From NCBI GenBank assembly GCA_028699795.1, contig JAQVTZ010000032.1, forward strand, positions 1 to 13,035: DNA of 13,035 nt, given 5' to 3'. Positions 1 through 6,635 of the stretch are shown here, piece after piece. Source of the stretch: Clostridia bacterium. Its GTDB lineage: Bacteria > Bacillota > Clostridia > Christensenellales > DTU072. Position 1 is the first letter of the stretch, and the number at the start of each line of letters is the position of its first letter. Made by a program: the position numbers and the translations under genes. Below the pieces are notes generated by a model. The model searched no databases and was not told where the DNA came from. It saw nothing but the letters and a program-made list of their open reading frames with translations.

Positions 1-794
1 TTTTGGGTGACTGTTACGAACACTTTAATAACGACAGCAATATCGAATATCCCGAAATGATTTACGACGGTCCATTCAGCGATGCGCTGGCCATCCGCAA
101 TGCCCAATACCTAAACAGCTTAATTGCGGTTTCCGAAGCCGATGCACAACAAAAAGTAAGAGAAATTTTTTCCGATTTGCAGAATCTGGAGTATCTTGAA
201 AAAACCGCAGGCAACATCCCGAGTTATGTTTACCGCACACAAACCGAAGGGGGCGAGGGTACCGCGCAGATTTCCGAAAAAGGCGGCAAGCTGGTTTTGT
301 TCACTTCTAACCGCGAAATCAGCGACGAGACCCTGAATGTCGAGCAATGCGCGGCGAAAGCGGAAGAACTGCTGGTAAAAATGGGATATACTAACTTGGA
401 ACTCGTTTGGGTAACCCCTGCAGACTCTACGGTATACCTAAATTATGTTTATCACAAAGATGAAATCAGGTATTATCCGGATTTCGTCAAACTAAAAATC
501 GCTTGCGATACCGGTACTGTATTGGCTTTCGACGCGACGGGATACGCCTATAACCATATCGAGCGCAGCCTTGGCGCGCCGACCACCACGATAGTGCAAG
601 CGCGTGAAAAACTGAACGAAAGACTTTCTGTCGAAGAAGAAAGAATTTGCGTCATCCCTACCGAATGGAACACCGAAATCCTTGCCTACGAATTCGTTTG
701 CACCCACGACGAAGAAACCTTTTATCTCTATATGGATGCCCAAACTTTGGAAGAAATCAAAATTATGAAAGTGGTAGGCAATATGATTGCATAA
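1..794 (+). CDS. ypeB: Germination protein YpeB, C-terminal part (5' end outside window)
   Basis: This is the last 260 or so residues of a YpeB-type protein. The reading frame is open to the left edge, so the apparent TTG start at position 3 is not the real one; full-length YpeB is about 450 residues. YpeB acts with the cortex-lytic enzyme SleB at the inner membrane of the spore, where it stabilises SleB and controls its activity during germination. The visible signature is the segment YPEMIYDGPFSD near the left edge, which is highly typical of YpeB. It is followed by PepSY-like repeats, seen as alternating helices (for example EQCAAKAEELLVKMGY) and strands, and a final strand pair FYLYMDAQTLEEIKIMKV. 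The gene ends with TAA just before a strong terminator. sleB would be expected immediately upstream, outside the window. The family call is confident; the sporulation role follows from the family. Confidence 0.9.
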   Translation, partial: LGDCYEHFNNDSNIEYPEMIYDGPFSDALAIRNAQYLNSLIAVSEADAQQKVREIFSDLQNLEYLEKTAGNIPSYVYRTQTEGGEGTAQISEKGGKLVLFTSNREISDETLNVEQCAAKAEELLVKMGYTNLELVWVTPADSTVYLNYVYHKDEIRYYPDFVKLKIACDTGTVLAFDATGYAYNHIERSLGAPTTTIVQAREKLNERLSVEEERICVIPTEWNTEILAYEFVCTHDEETFYLYMDAQTLEEIKIMKVVGNMIA

Positions 795-826
795 TTTCCA
801 ACATTATATAAATATAATATATATGC

Positions 827-858
827 AAAAAGCCCGTCTCGAACAACGGGCTTTTTTT
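827..858. terminator. Bidirectional intrinsic terminator between ypeB and the lipoprotein gene
   Basis: A 7-bp GC-rich stem (AGCCCGT at 831-837 with ACGGGCT at 846-852) has an 8-nt loop. It is preceded by five A and followed by seven T, so it works as a terminator read in either direction. It lies 32 bp past the ypeB stop and 30 bp past the stop of the convergent minus-strand lipoprotein gene, so it can serve both. Confidence 0.92.
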
Positions 859-888
859 GTATAGAGAATTGTGGAACCTCTATTTAAT

Positions 889-1725
889 TCATAGCGCTTG
901 CGCGTTGGTTAAAATATAAGTGAGATCGTTTTCTATAATCTTCACGGGAAGATAAAGACTCTTGTTGTTGGGAGTACTGATACTGCCGAGCAATTGGAAG
1001 TCTTGGGGAGAATACCATACGGTAATCGGTTTGCCCGAAGGCGTGTCGCTTTTGCCGAATACCGCCGTAAGACAGTTTACCGCTTTAGTAGCGGGGGTAC
1101 CGTTGCGATCGGTATAAGATAAATCGAAGTTTGCGGTTGTTGAGGTCGAAACCGATACCGCAACTTTCTCTAAGCTGCCCGATTGGGGAAGCAACACATC
1201 ATATGACGCCGAGTACCCCGCGCCAATATCGTAACAGCGGATAATATTATACAAAAGTTCGTTGTCGGCATAGCCGCTTTTGGCTTTTATCCGTCGAAAT
1301 TCTTCCCCGTTTTGGCTGTAATAGAAGTGTTTCTCCTCATGGTAAACCTTTTGCTCGTACGATTTGTCTTGAAACTCGACTTTTTTGTAAGAGGCAAGCG
1401 AAGTAAATCCGTTGAGCAAGCTTTGGGAATACAGTATCTCTTTGCCGTCTGTGTCGACTGCGGTTTTTGTGACGCGTGTCCCCGCAGACATGCTGAAAGG
1501 CTCGCTACGCAGTCTTTCTACTTTGTATTCTCCTGCCTCCAGCCTTTCGGAAGTAACGGTAAGCGTGCCTATCGTTTCTTCTCCGTTTTTGATCTCGTAA
1601 GTCAGAGTTTCGCTGCGTGCCCAAGCGATACCGGGAACGGGCGCGGTTTGCGTACAGCCGCCGAGTAAGACAATGCTTGTTAAGAAAACGGCCATTAGAA
1701 TAACGGCAAGTACCGATTTTTTCAT
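889..1725 (-). CDS. Putative lipoprotein of unknown function
   Basis: A 278-residue protein with a lipoprotein signal peptide: two lysines, a hydrophobic stretch (residues 5-21) and the lipobox LGGC with Cys24 as the lipidation site. The mature part is soluble and rich in beta-strand patterns, beginning with LTYEIKNGEETIGTLTV and ending with a strand-rich segment (residues about 235-275). I do not recognise the family; the layout faintly recalls DUF3108-type beta-sandwich proteins, which is only an impression. The start is fixed by AAAGGAG 8 nt upstream of the ATG. It follows the MFS transporter gene on the same strand with 55 bp between and no obvious promoter, so co-transcription is likely. 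It ends at a bidirectional terminator. A role at the outer face of the membrane, perhaps linked to the transporter, is inference. Confidence 0.85.
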   Translation of the reverse strand: MKKSVLAVILMAVFLTSIVLLGGCTQTAPVPGIAWARSETLTYEIKNGEETIGTLTVTSERLEAGEYKVERLRSEPFSMSAGTRVTKTAVDTDGKEILYSQSLLNGFTSLASYKKVEFQDKSYEQKVYHEEKHFYYSQNGEEFRRIKAKSGYADNELLYNIIRCYDIGAGYSASYDVLLPQSGSLEKVAVSVSTSTTANFDLSYTDRNGTPATKAVNCLTAVFGKSDTPSGKPITVWYSPQDFQLLGSISTPNNKSLYLPVKIIENDLTYILTNAQAL

Positions 1726-1780
1726 TGTTATAGCTCCTTTTTTGTAACCGTAACTATTTTTTGCTTCGGTATCTCTGTGG

Positions 1781-3478
1781 TTAATCGTCGGCGCCCAACA
1801 TCTCTAGTTTGGACTTAGGCGGTAAAGCTCTGCTGTCTCCATGTTTAACAAAGAACATCAAACCTACCGCAAGCGCGACACAAATCGTAGAATACAAAAA
1901 TAGGTTTTTGTTGCCAAATTGGTCCATGACGATACCTGCAATAAACGGAGTAATTGCTTGCGCGCTCATTGTGGCGGTATAGTAAAGACCGGTATATTTG
2001 CCTACCGTATCCGTGCTGGATAACTCGACCACCATGGGGAAAGTATTCACATTGGCGATAATAAGACCGAATCCTGCGATAAGGTAGAATGCCGTAAACA
2101 GATACATGGCGTATGCGCTGGGGTTGCCCGCGAAGATAAAAATTAACAGGAATGCGGCAATGGCAAGCCCGAATCCTATAATAATTGACTTTCGGCGACC
2201 GATCTTAACCGCAAGATATCCTACCGGAATAAAGGCGATAGCAGATATTGCCATCGAGACACCTGAAATAATACCGCCGAGTCCCGGCGAAAGGTTCAGC
2301 GTTTTTGTAATATAAATCGATAAGTTGCTGGAAATCGCGTTATATCCCATAAACCACATAAATATGGATGCAAGAATAAGAACAAACGAAACCATCTTCG
2401 CTTTTTTGAGTTTGCGCACCTCGCTGTCCGTACCGGCAAGCAACTCTCCGTTTGTAGATTTTGCTGCAGGCTCTTCCTCATCATTGGAAATCCCGTATTC
2501 TTCGCAAAGAAGCTTGCATTCGTTTACCAGTTTGTTTTCTTTCACTAAAAATAAGAAAGCGGTAAGCAACGCGAGCATGGAAGCGGCTACCAATCCGAAA
2601 ATCATGATATAGCCCGAGGGATTGACAAGTAGAACAACCGTATAAATAATAAAAGCAAGCGCGCCGCCAAAGCCGCCTGCAAGGTTTATCATTGCGTTTG
2701 CTTGGCTACGGAGAGGTTTGGGCGTGACATCGGGCATCAGCGCTACCGCAGGACTGCGGAAAGTCGCCATGGCGATAAGCACCAGCAAAAGCACTACCAT
2801 ATAAATGATAAGCGATGCAGGTTTTTCCATTGTAATTTTATTGTTTACCTGTGTGCTGGCAAAAGTGTTCAGCCCTGAATTAACAAAATTGTTATACCGT
2901 GCCGAATACACGGGGTCGCCGTTTTTGTCTTCTGACGGAGTGCCGTCCGCATTGATATAAGGATTGAGCGCGACATCAAGATAATCTTCTAAATTGTCGA
3001 TATCGTTTAACTTTAGATAGGAATGATCGCAAAAGTCCGAATTCTCGTATCCTTTATTATAGAGCATCGTATAAAGACCTTCGGCGTCATAAGTATTGCC
3101 TTTGTCATCGGTATAACTATAATCTACCGCGGTCGTATTGGTAATCGCGTTACGCAATGCCGTCGCTTCTTTCAGTTGGCCGTTCGCGGAAACAGGCACA
3201 AATACCATAAGAAGTACGGTGACCAAAGTACCGATGACAATATACGGCGTACGCTTACCATATTTGGTGACGGTTTTGTCTGAAAACTTACCGAATAACG
3301 GCAAAAGGAACAACGATAACAAATTATCAAGCCCCATAATAAGGCCGCGCATCGTGTTACTTAAACCGTAAGCGTTTTCGAGAAGGAGGGGTACTACAAA
3401 ATCGTAAGCAGCCCAAAACACCATAACAATGGCGAATGCGGTACCTACTTTGAGCGTCTTCTTATAGTCTAATTTCAT
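1781..3478 (-). CDS. MFS transporter, SLC45-like, with a large extracytoplasmic insert
   Basis: A 565-residue major facilitator superfamily protein. Helices 1 to 3 lie at roughly 12-30, 44-62 and 78-97. The cytoplasmic loop between helices 2 and 3 carries a motif A equivalent (GKFSDKTVTKYGKRT, 63-77). The segment RSPAVALMPDVTPKPLRSQA (241-260) after helix 4 is characteristic of SLC45-like proteins related to sugar:cation symporters. A second motif A-like loop (GYLAVKIGRRK, 420-430) sits in the C-terminal half, after a charged cytoplasmic linker (about 314-362). Between helices 3 and 4 there is an unusual hydrophilic insert of about 120 residues (98-220), predicted outside the cell. The open frame reaches 3604, but I place the start at 3478 because GAGGAG lies 5 nt upstream there, a promoter sits further upstream, and the longer version would overlap the divergent mrnC gene. 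The substrate is unknown; a sugar or glycoside is a guess from the family. Confidence 0.88.
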   Translation of the reverse strand: MKLDYKKTLKVGTAFAIVMVFWAAYDFVVPLLLENAYGLSNTMRGLIMGLDNLLSLFLLPLFGKFSDKTVTKYGKRTPYIVIGTLVTVLLMVFVPVSANGQLKEATALRNAITNTTAVDYSYTDDKGNTYDAEGLYTMLYNKGYENSDFCDHSYLKLNDIDNLEDYLDVALNPYINADGTPSEDKNGDPVYSARYNNFVNSGLNTFASTQVNNKITMEKPASLIIYMVVLLLVLIAMATFRSPAVALMPDVTPKPLRSQANAMINLAGGFGGALAFIIYTVVLLVNPSGYIMIFGLVAASMLALLTAFLFLVKENKLVNECKLLCEEYGISNDEEEPAAKSTNGELLAGTDSEVRKLKKAKMVSFVLILASIFMWFMGYNAISSNLSIYITKTLNLSPGLGGIISGVSMAISAIAFIPVGYLAVKIGRRKSIIIGFGLAIAAFLLIFIFAGNPSAYAMYLFTAFYLIAGFGLIIANVNTFPMVVELSSTDTVGKYTGLYYTATMSAQAITPFIAGIVMDQFGNKNLFLYSTICVALAVGLMFFVKHGDSRALPPKSKLEMLGADD

Positions 3479-3507
3479 TTTTGCTCCTCGTAATTCAAAT
3501 ATAATAA

Positions 3508-3535
3508 AGTATACCATAACATTAGAAAATATCAA
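3508..3535 (-). promoter_or_regulatory. Promoter for the MFS transporter-lipoprotein operon
   Basis: Read on the minus strand there is TTGATA (3530-3535), 16 bp, then TATACT (3508-3513), matching the vegetative sigma consensus at 5/6 positions in each box. Transcription would begin near 3501, giving a leader of about 23 nt that carries the GAGGAG site of the transporter gene. Its -35 box lies only 9 bp from the -35 box of the divergent mrnC promoter. Confidence 0.7.
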
Positions 3536-3544
3536 GCGCGAAAG

Positions 3545-3573
3545 CTGGCAATTTTCATTTTTTGATGTATAAT
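3545..3573 (+). promoter_or_regulatory. Promoter for the mrnC-rlmB-sigH-ychF operon
   Basis: CTGGCA (3545-3550, 4/6 match), 17 bp, then a perfect TATAAT (3568-3573). The predicted transcription start is at or next to position 3580, which is the A of the best mrnC start codon. It is back to back with the MFS gene promoter. Confidence 0.55.
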
Positions 3574-3579
3574 AAACAT

Positions 3580-3996
3580 ATGAATGCCAAGAAGTTTTTA
3601 CCAATCGCTCCCACCACGATATCCGTTCACGACTTAAACCTTATGAATCCCGCTGTTTTGTCGTTTGTGGGCGACAGCGTGCAAACACTTTATGTCCGCG
3701 CCTGCCTTGCGACCGAATGCGGCGAAAAAGCATGCGCTTTGCATCGCAAAGCATCCTCTATCATTAACGCGACAAGTCAAGCCGTTGCGCTCAAGCATAT
3801 TTTGGCAAGTCTTACCGAAACCGAACTTGGCGTATACAAACGCTGTCGCAATACCAAAAAACCTACTTCGGCCAAAAATGCGACCATCACCGATTATCGC
3901 ATCGCCTCCGGTTTCGAAGGGGTTGTGGGTTATTTGTATCTGGGCGGATTTCAAGACCGGTTGGCGGAACTGATGGAACTCGCTTATAAAGAATAA
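3580..3996 (+). CDS. mrnC: Mini-ribonuclease III
   Basis: A 138-residue protein of the Mini-III family: a single RNase III-like catalytic domain without a double-stranded-RNA-binding domain, which in Bacillus matures the ends of 23S rRNA. Recognisable motifs are LSFVGDSVQTLYVR (28-40 region, with catalytic Asp32), HRKASSIINATSQA (55-68), the RCRNTKKPTSAKNA segment (88-101) and YRIASGFEGVVGYLYLGG (106-123, with the second catalytic acid Glu113). In-frame starts exist at 3562 (TTG) and 3565 (ATG), but both precede or overlap the TATAAT box, so ATG at 3580 is preferred. It has no Shine-Dalgarno sequence and may be translated from a leaderless mRNA. rlmB follows after 42 bp. This mrnC-rlmB pairing is conserved across Bacillota, where cysS usually lies just upstream; here it does not. 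Confidence 0.9.
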   Translation: MNAKKFLPIAPTTISVHDLNLMNPAVLSFVGDSVQTLYVRACLATECGEKACALHRKASSIINATSQAVALKHILASLTETELGVYKRCRNTKKPTSAKNATITDYRIASGFEGVVGYLYLGGFQDRLAELMELAYKE

Positions 3997-4038
3997 CGGT
4001 TCCATAATATACATATTCGGTATCCCAAAGGAGTTTTT

Positions 4039-4767
4039 ATGATAATAGAAGGCTTAAACGCAGTAAGCGAAGCGCTCAATGGAGACATCACGGTAGAAAA
4101 ACTGCACATCCAAAAAGGCGTTTTTCAAGACAGGCTAAACAGATTGGTCGCCTTGGCGCGCAAAAAAAAGATAAGGGTGCTGTTCTGCGAAAAAGAAGCG
4201 ATGGACAGACTCAGCCCTTCCAAAAAACATCAGGGCGCAATCGCAATGGTGACGGATTTTGTCTATACCGATTTCGAAACAATGCTAGAGGACGGGGAAG
4301 GCAGCGACAAACCGATTTTGCTCGTACTGTTAGAAGGAATCGAGGACCCGCATAATCTCGGCGCAATCATCAGGGTTTGCGACAGCGCGGGAGCAACGGG
4401 AATTGTCATACCCAAACACCGCAGTGTCACGGTCAACGATACTGTGATACGCACCAGCGCGGGCGCGGCGGCGCATGTCGCTGTTGCAAAGGTCATCAAC
4501 ATAAATGACGCCGTACGAAAGTTAAAAGAACGCGGCATCAAAGTTTATGCCGCCGATATGGACGGAGTCTCCGCTTACGGCGCCGATTTTACGGGTGACA
4601 CGGCGATTATCATAGGCGGAGAAGGGCATGGCGTTAACACGCTGACACGAAAACTTGCCGACGGCGTTATATCCCTTCCTCAACTCGGCAAAGTCAACTC
4701 TCTTAATGCGTCTGTTGCTTGCGGCGCATTGCTCTACGAAGCGGTAAGACAACGACAAATAAAATAA
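4039..4767 (+). CDS. rlmB: 23S rRNA (guanosine-2'-O)-methyltransferase RlmB (TrmH/SpoU family)
   Basis: A 242-residue SPOUT-class methyltransferase that transfers a methyl group from S-adenosylmethionine to the ribose of a guanosine in the peptidyl-transferase region of 23S rRNA (G2251 in E. coli numbering). An N-terminal substrate-binding domain (about 1-75, starting IIEGLNAVSEAL and ending SKKHQGAIA) precedes the knotted catalytic domain. Motif 1 is NLGAIIR (106-112), with the catalytic Arg112; motif 2 is IIGGEGHG (191-198); motif 3 is LPQLGKVNSLNASVACG (213-229). Length is normal for the family. The start is supported by AAAGGAG 5 nt upstream. It lies between mrnC and sigH, as in Bacillus apart from the missing rae1. 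Other TrmH-family enzymes look similar, so the exact target rests on context and best-fitting motifs. Confidence 0.92.
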   Translation: MIIEGLNAVSEALNGDITVEKLHIQKGVFQDRLNRLVALARKKKIRVLFCEKEAMDRLSPSKKHQGAIAMVTDFVYTDFETMLEDGEGSDKPILLVLLEGIEDPHNLGAIIRVCDSAGATGIVIPKHRSVTVNDTVIRTSAGAAAHVAVAKVININDAVRKLKERGIKVYAADMDGVSAYGADFTGDTAIIIGGEGHGVNTLTRKLADGVISLPQLGKVNSLNASVACGALLYEAVRQRQIK

Positions 4768-4783
4768 TAGAAGCATATTAGAA

Positions 4784-5419
4784 ATGAGAACAAACGAAGC
4801 GAAAAAAACAAAAGAGGCAGAGTCGGAAGAGCTTTTACTGTTAGAAAAAGCACAGGCTGGTGACGTCGAAAGCATGGAACAAATGATTATCAAGTATAAG
4901 TCCTTGGTACGCAGCATTGCGCGGGCCAAGTTTTTTCTTGCGTCGGGAGGCGACGGAGAAGACCTTGTACAAGAAGGCACAATCGGTTTTCTAAAGGCGG
5001 TTCGGGAATATCGAAGCGACAAAAGCAAAGGAAGCTTCGCAAGTTTCGCAGCGTTATGTATTAAAAGCAAAATTACGGATGCCATGCGCACCTACTCGCG
5101 GGACAAGCATAAACCGCTCAATACCGCGTCCAATCTATTGGCAGGTAATAATGAAGAAGAGTATCTCATCGATAAGGTGGTGGCGGCATCCGACCCCGTT
5201 TCCAATTATATCGACGAAGAAGAAAAGTTGCAATTTTACCGCAAAATGGACAGTTTATTAAGCCCCAAACAATCCAAAATTCTCAAATTATATTTAGAAG
5301 GATATTCCTACAAAGAGATTGCGGATAAACTTAAGATCAAACCCAAAACGGTAGACAACGGTCTAAAAGCTGCAAAAGAAAAAATTAAAAAATCGGAAAC
5401 TGTTTTTTCCGCTGAATAG
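4784..5419 (+). CDS. sigH: RNA polymerase sigma factor, SigH (Spo0H)-like
   Basis: A 211-residue sigma-70 family factor. Region 2.1-2.2 includes GDGEDLVQEGTIGFLKAVREY (56-76), the core polymerase-binding helix. Region 2.4 follows (about 88-108, FAALCIKSKITDAMRTYSRDKHKPLN), with the KHKPLN ending seen in SigH. Region 4 (about 151-202) holds the helix-turn-helix YSYKEIADKLKIKPKTVDNG, where the SigH pattern of KSIDNALQRVK is kept as KTVDNGLKAAK. In Bacillus SigH drives entry into sporulation and competence; its targets here are unknown. The identity is supported by position: it sits downstream of mrnC-rlmB as in Bacillus, with the intervening rae1 gene absent. The gap to rlmB is 16 bp and there is no convincing Shine-Dalgarno sequence, so translation may depend on coupling to rlmB. 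ychF follows after 10 bp. Confidence 0.86.
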   Translation: MRTNEAKKTKEAESEELLLLEKAQAGDVESMEQMIIKYKSLVRSIARAKFFLASGGDGEDLVQEGTIGFLKAVREYRSDKSKGSFASFAALCIKSKITDAMRTYSRDKHKPLNTASNLLAGNNEEEYLIDKVVAASDPVSNYIDEEEKLQFYRKMDSLLSPKQSKILKLYLEGYSYKEIADKLKIKPKTVDNGLKAAKEKIKKSETVFSAE

Positions 5420-5429
5420 AGGTTATTTT

Positions 5430-6515
5430 ATGAAACTTGGTATCGTAGGTCTTCCCAATGTCGGGAAAAGCACACTGTTTAACGCAATCACGGCCGCAGG
5501 AGCGGATGCCGCCAATTATCCTTTTTGCACCATCGAACCCAATGTGGGTGTTGTCGCCGTTCCCGATGACAGGCTTTACAAACTGGGCGCACTGTACAAC
5601 ACAAAAAAAATCGTTCACACAACAATTGAGTTCGTCGACATTGCGGGTCTAGTAAAAGGCGCCAGCCGCGGCGAAGGACTGGGCAATAAGTTCTTATCCC
5701 ACATACGGGAAGTGGACGCTATTGTCCATGTCGTACGGTGTTTTGATGAGGCAGATATCATTCATGTAGAGGGAAGCGTAGACCCCATCAGAGATATCGA
5801 AACGATAAATTTGGAACTCATACTTGCCGATATGGATACCCTAACTAAGAAAATAGATAAAACCAAAACCGCCGCGAAGGGAGGCGACCGAAAGTATTTT
5901 GATGAGTTGGAAATCCTCCAAAAGATCTATGCGGGATTGGAACAGGGAACGCCGCTTAGAAGGATAGAGCTGAGTGAACAAGAAAGAGACTACGCCGAAA
6001 CTTTGTTTATGTTAAGCGGCAAAAAAGTCATTTATGTCGCGAACACAGACGAAAACGAAACAGAAGACAATGCGTATGTGAAAAAGCTAAAAGAGTACGC
6101 GGCGCAAGAAGAAAGCGAAACCGTGGTGCTTTGCGCAAGACTTGAAGCCGAGATTGCCTCCCTCCCGCAAGAGGAACGCGCAGAATTTATGGAAGCGATG
6201 GGGTTGGTAACCTCAGGGTTGGATAAATTGGTTACTTCGTCTTACAAGCTTTTGGGACTGATGAGTTACCTTACCGCCGGCGAAAAAGAGACACGCGCAT
6301 GGACAATACCCGTGGGAACAAAAGCGCCTCAAGCTGCAGGAAAAATTCACACAGATTTCGAAAAAGGCTTTATACGCGCGGAAATTATTGATTATGACAC
6401 GCTTTTAGAGTGCGGCTCGTTTCATGCAGCCAAAGAAAAAGGTAAAGTGCGAAGCGAAGGAAAAGATTATGTAATGCGGGAAGGCGATGTGGTATTATTC
6501 CGTTTTAATGTGTAG
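5430..6515 (+). CDS. ychF: Redox-regulated ATPase YchF (OLA1 family)
   Basis: A 361-residue P-loop protein of the Obg/OLA1 branch that binds ribosomes and hydrolyses ATP rather than GTP. Visible elements are the P-loop GLPNVGKS (7-14), the G3 motif DIAGLVKGAS (70-79) with leucine instead of catalytic glutamine as usual for YchF, a long coiled-coil insert (about 125-200), and NTDE (205-208) replacing the NKxD guanine-specificity motif, in line with ATP use. A C-terminal TGS domain (about 278-361) includes the typical HTDFEKGFIRAEIIDYDTLL region. Length is close to the family's roughly 363. AGAGG 7 nt upstream, overlapping the sigH stop codon, supports the start, so it is probably the last gene of the mrnC-rlmB-sigH operon. 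No clear terminator follows. Confidence 0.95.
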   Translation: MKLGIVGLPNVGKSTLFNAITAAGADAANYPFCTIEPNVGVVAVPDDRLYKLGALYNTKKIVHTTIEFVDIAGLVKGASRGEGLGNKFLSHIREVDAIVHVVRCFDEADIIHVEGSVDPIRDIETINLELILADMDTLTKKIDKTKTAAKGGDRKYFDELEILQKIYAGLEQGTPLRRIELSEQERDYAETLFMLSGKKVIYVANTDENETEDNAYVKKLKEYAAQEESETVVLCARLEAEIASLPQEERAEFMEAMGLVTSGLDKLVTSSYKLLGLMSYLTAGEKETRAWTIPVGTKAPQAAGKIHTDFEKGFIRAEIIDYDTLLECGSFHAAKEKGKVRSEGKDYVMREGDVVLFRFNV

Positions 6516-6554
6516 TTCTTAACTGTATTTGACAATTGAATATTGCTTTACTAC

Positions 6555-6583
6555 TTGATATTCGCGCGAAATCGTTATATAAT
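6555..6583 (+). promoter_or_regulatory. Strong vegetative promoter upstream of the membrane-protein gene
   Basis: TTGATA (6555-6560), 17 bp, then TATAAT (6578-6583), one mismatch in twelve consensus positions. Transcription should start near 6590, giving a leader of about 46 nt before the ATG at 6636. Confidence 0.8.
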
Positions 6584-6599
6584 AGAACATATCTTTTAT

Positions 6600-6618
6600 C
6601 CAAACGGTTATAGTTTGG
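6600..6618 (+). promoter_or_regulatory. Small leader hairpin before the membrane-protein start
   Basis: A perfect 6-bp inverted repeat (CCAAAC 6600-6605, GTTTGG 6613-6618, 7-nt loop) lies inside the predicted 5' leader, ending 6 nt before the GGGAG ribosome binding site. It could be an mRNA stem or an operator for a dimeric repressor just after the promoter. Short inverted repeats of this size also arise by chance. Confidence 0.35.
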
Positions 6619-6635
6619 TACCATGGGAGAATAGT

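Noticed and set aside
3479..3604. Extra N-terminal 42 residues of the MFS transporter frame
   Set aside because: No ribosome binding site supports the upstream start, the region contains the promoter, it overlaps the divergent mrnC start, and family proteins begin near MKLDYKKTLK.
4522..5091. Long minus-strand open frame (189 residues) across rlmB and sigH
   Set aside because: It lies opposite two well-supported genes, has low-complexity composition, no ribosome binding site and no recognisable motif: a shadow frame.
6529..6534. TTGACA as a -35 box before the membrane-protein gene
   Set aside because: A perfect hexamer, but nothing like TATAAT lies 16-18 bp downstream; the TTGATA/TATAAT pair at 6555-6583 is far better.
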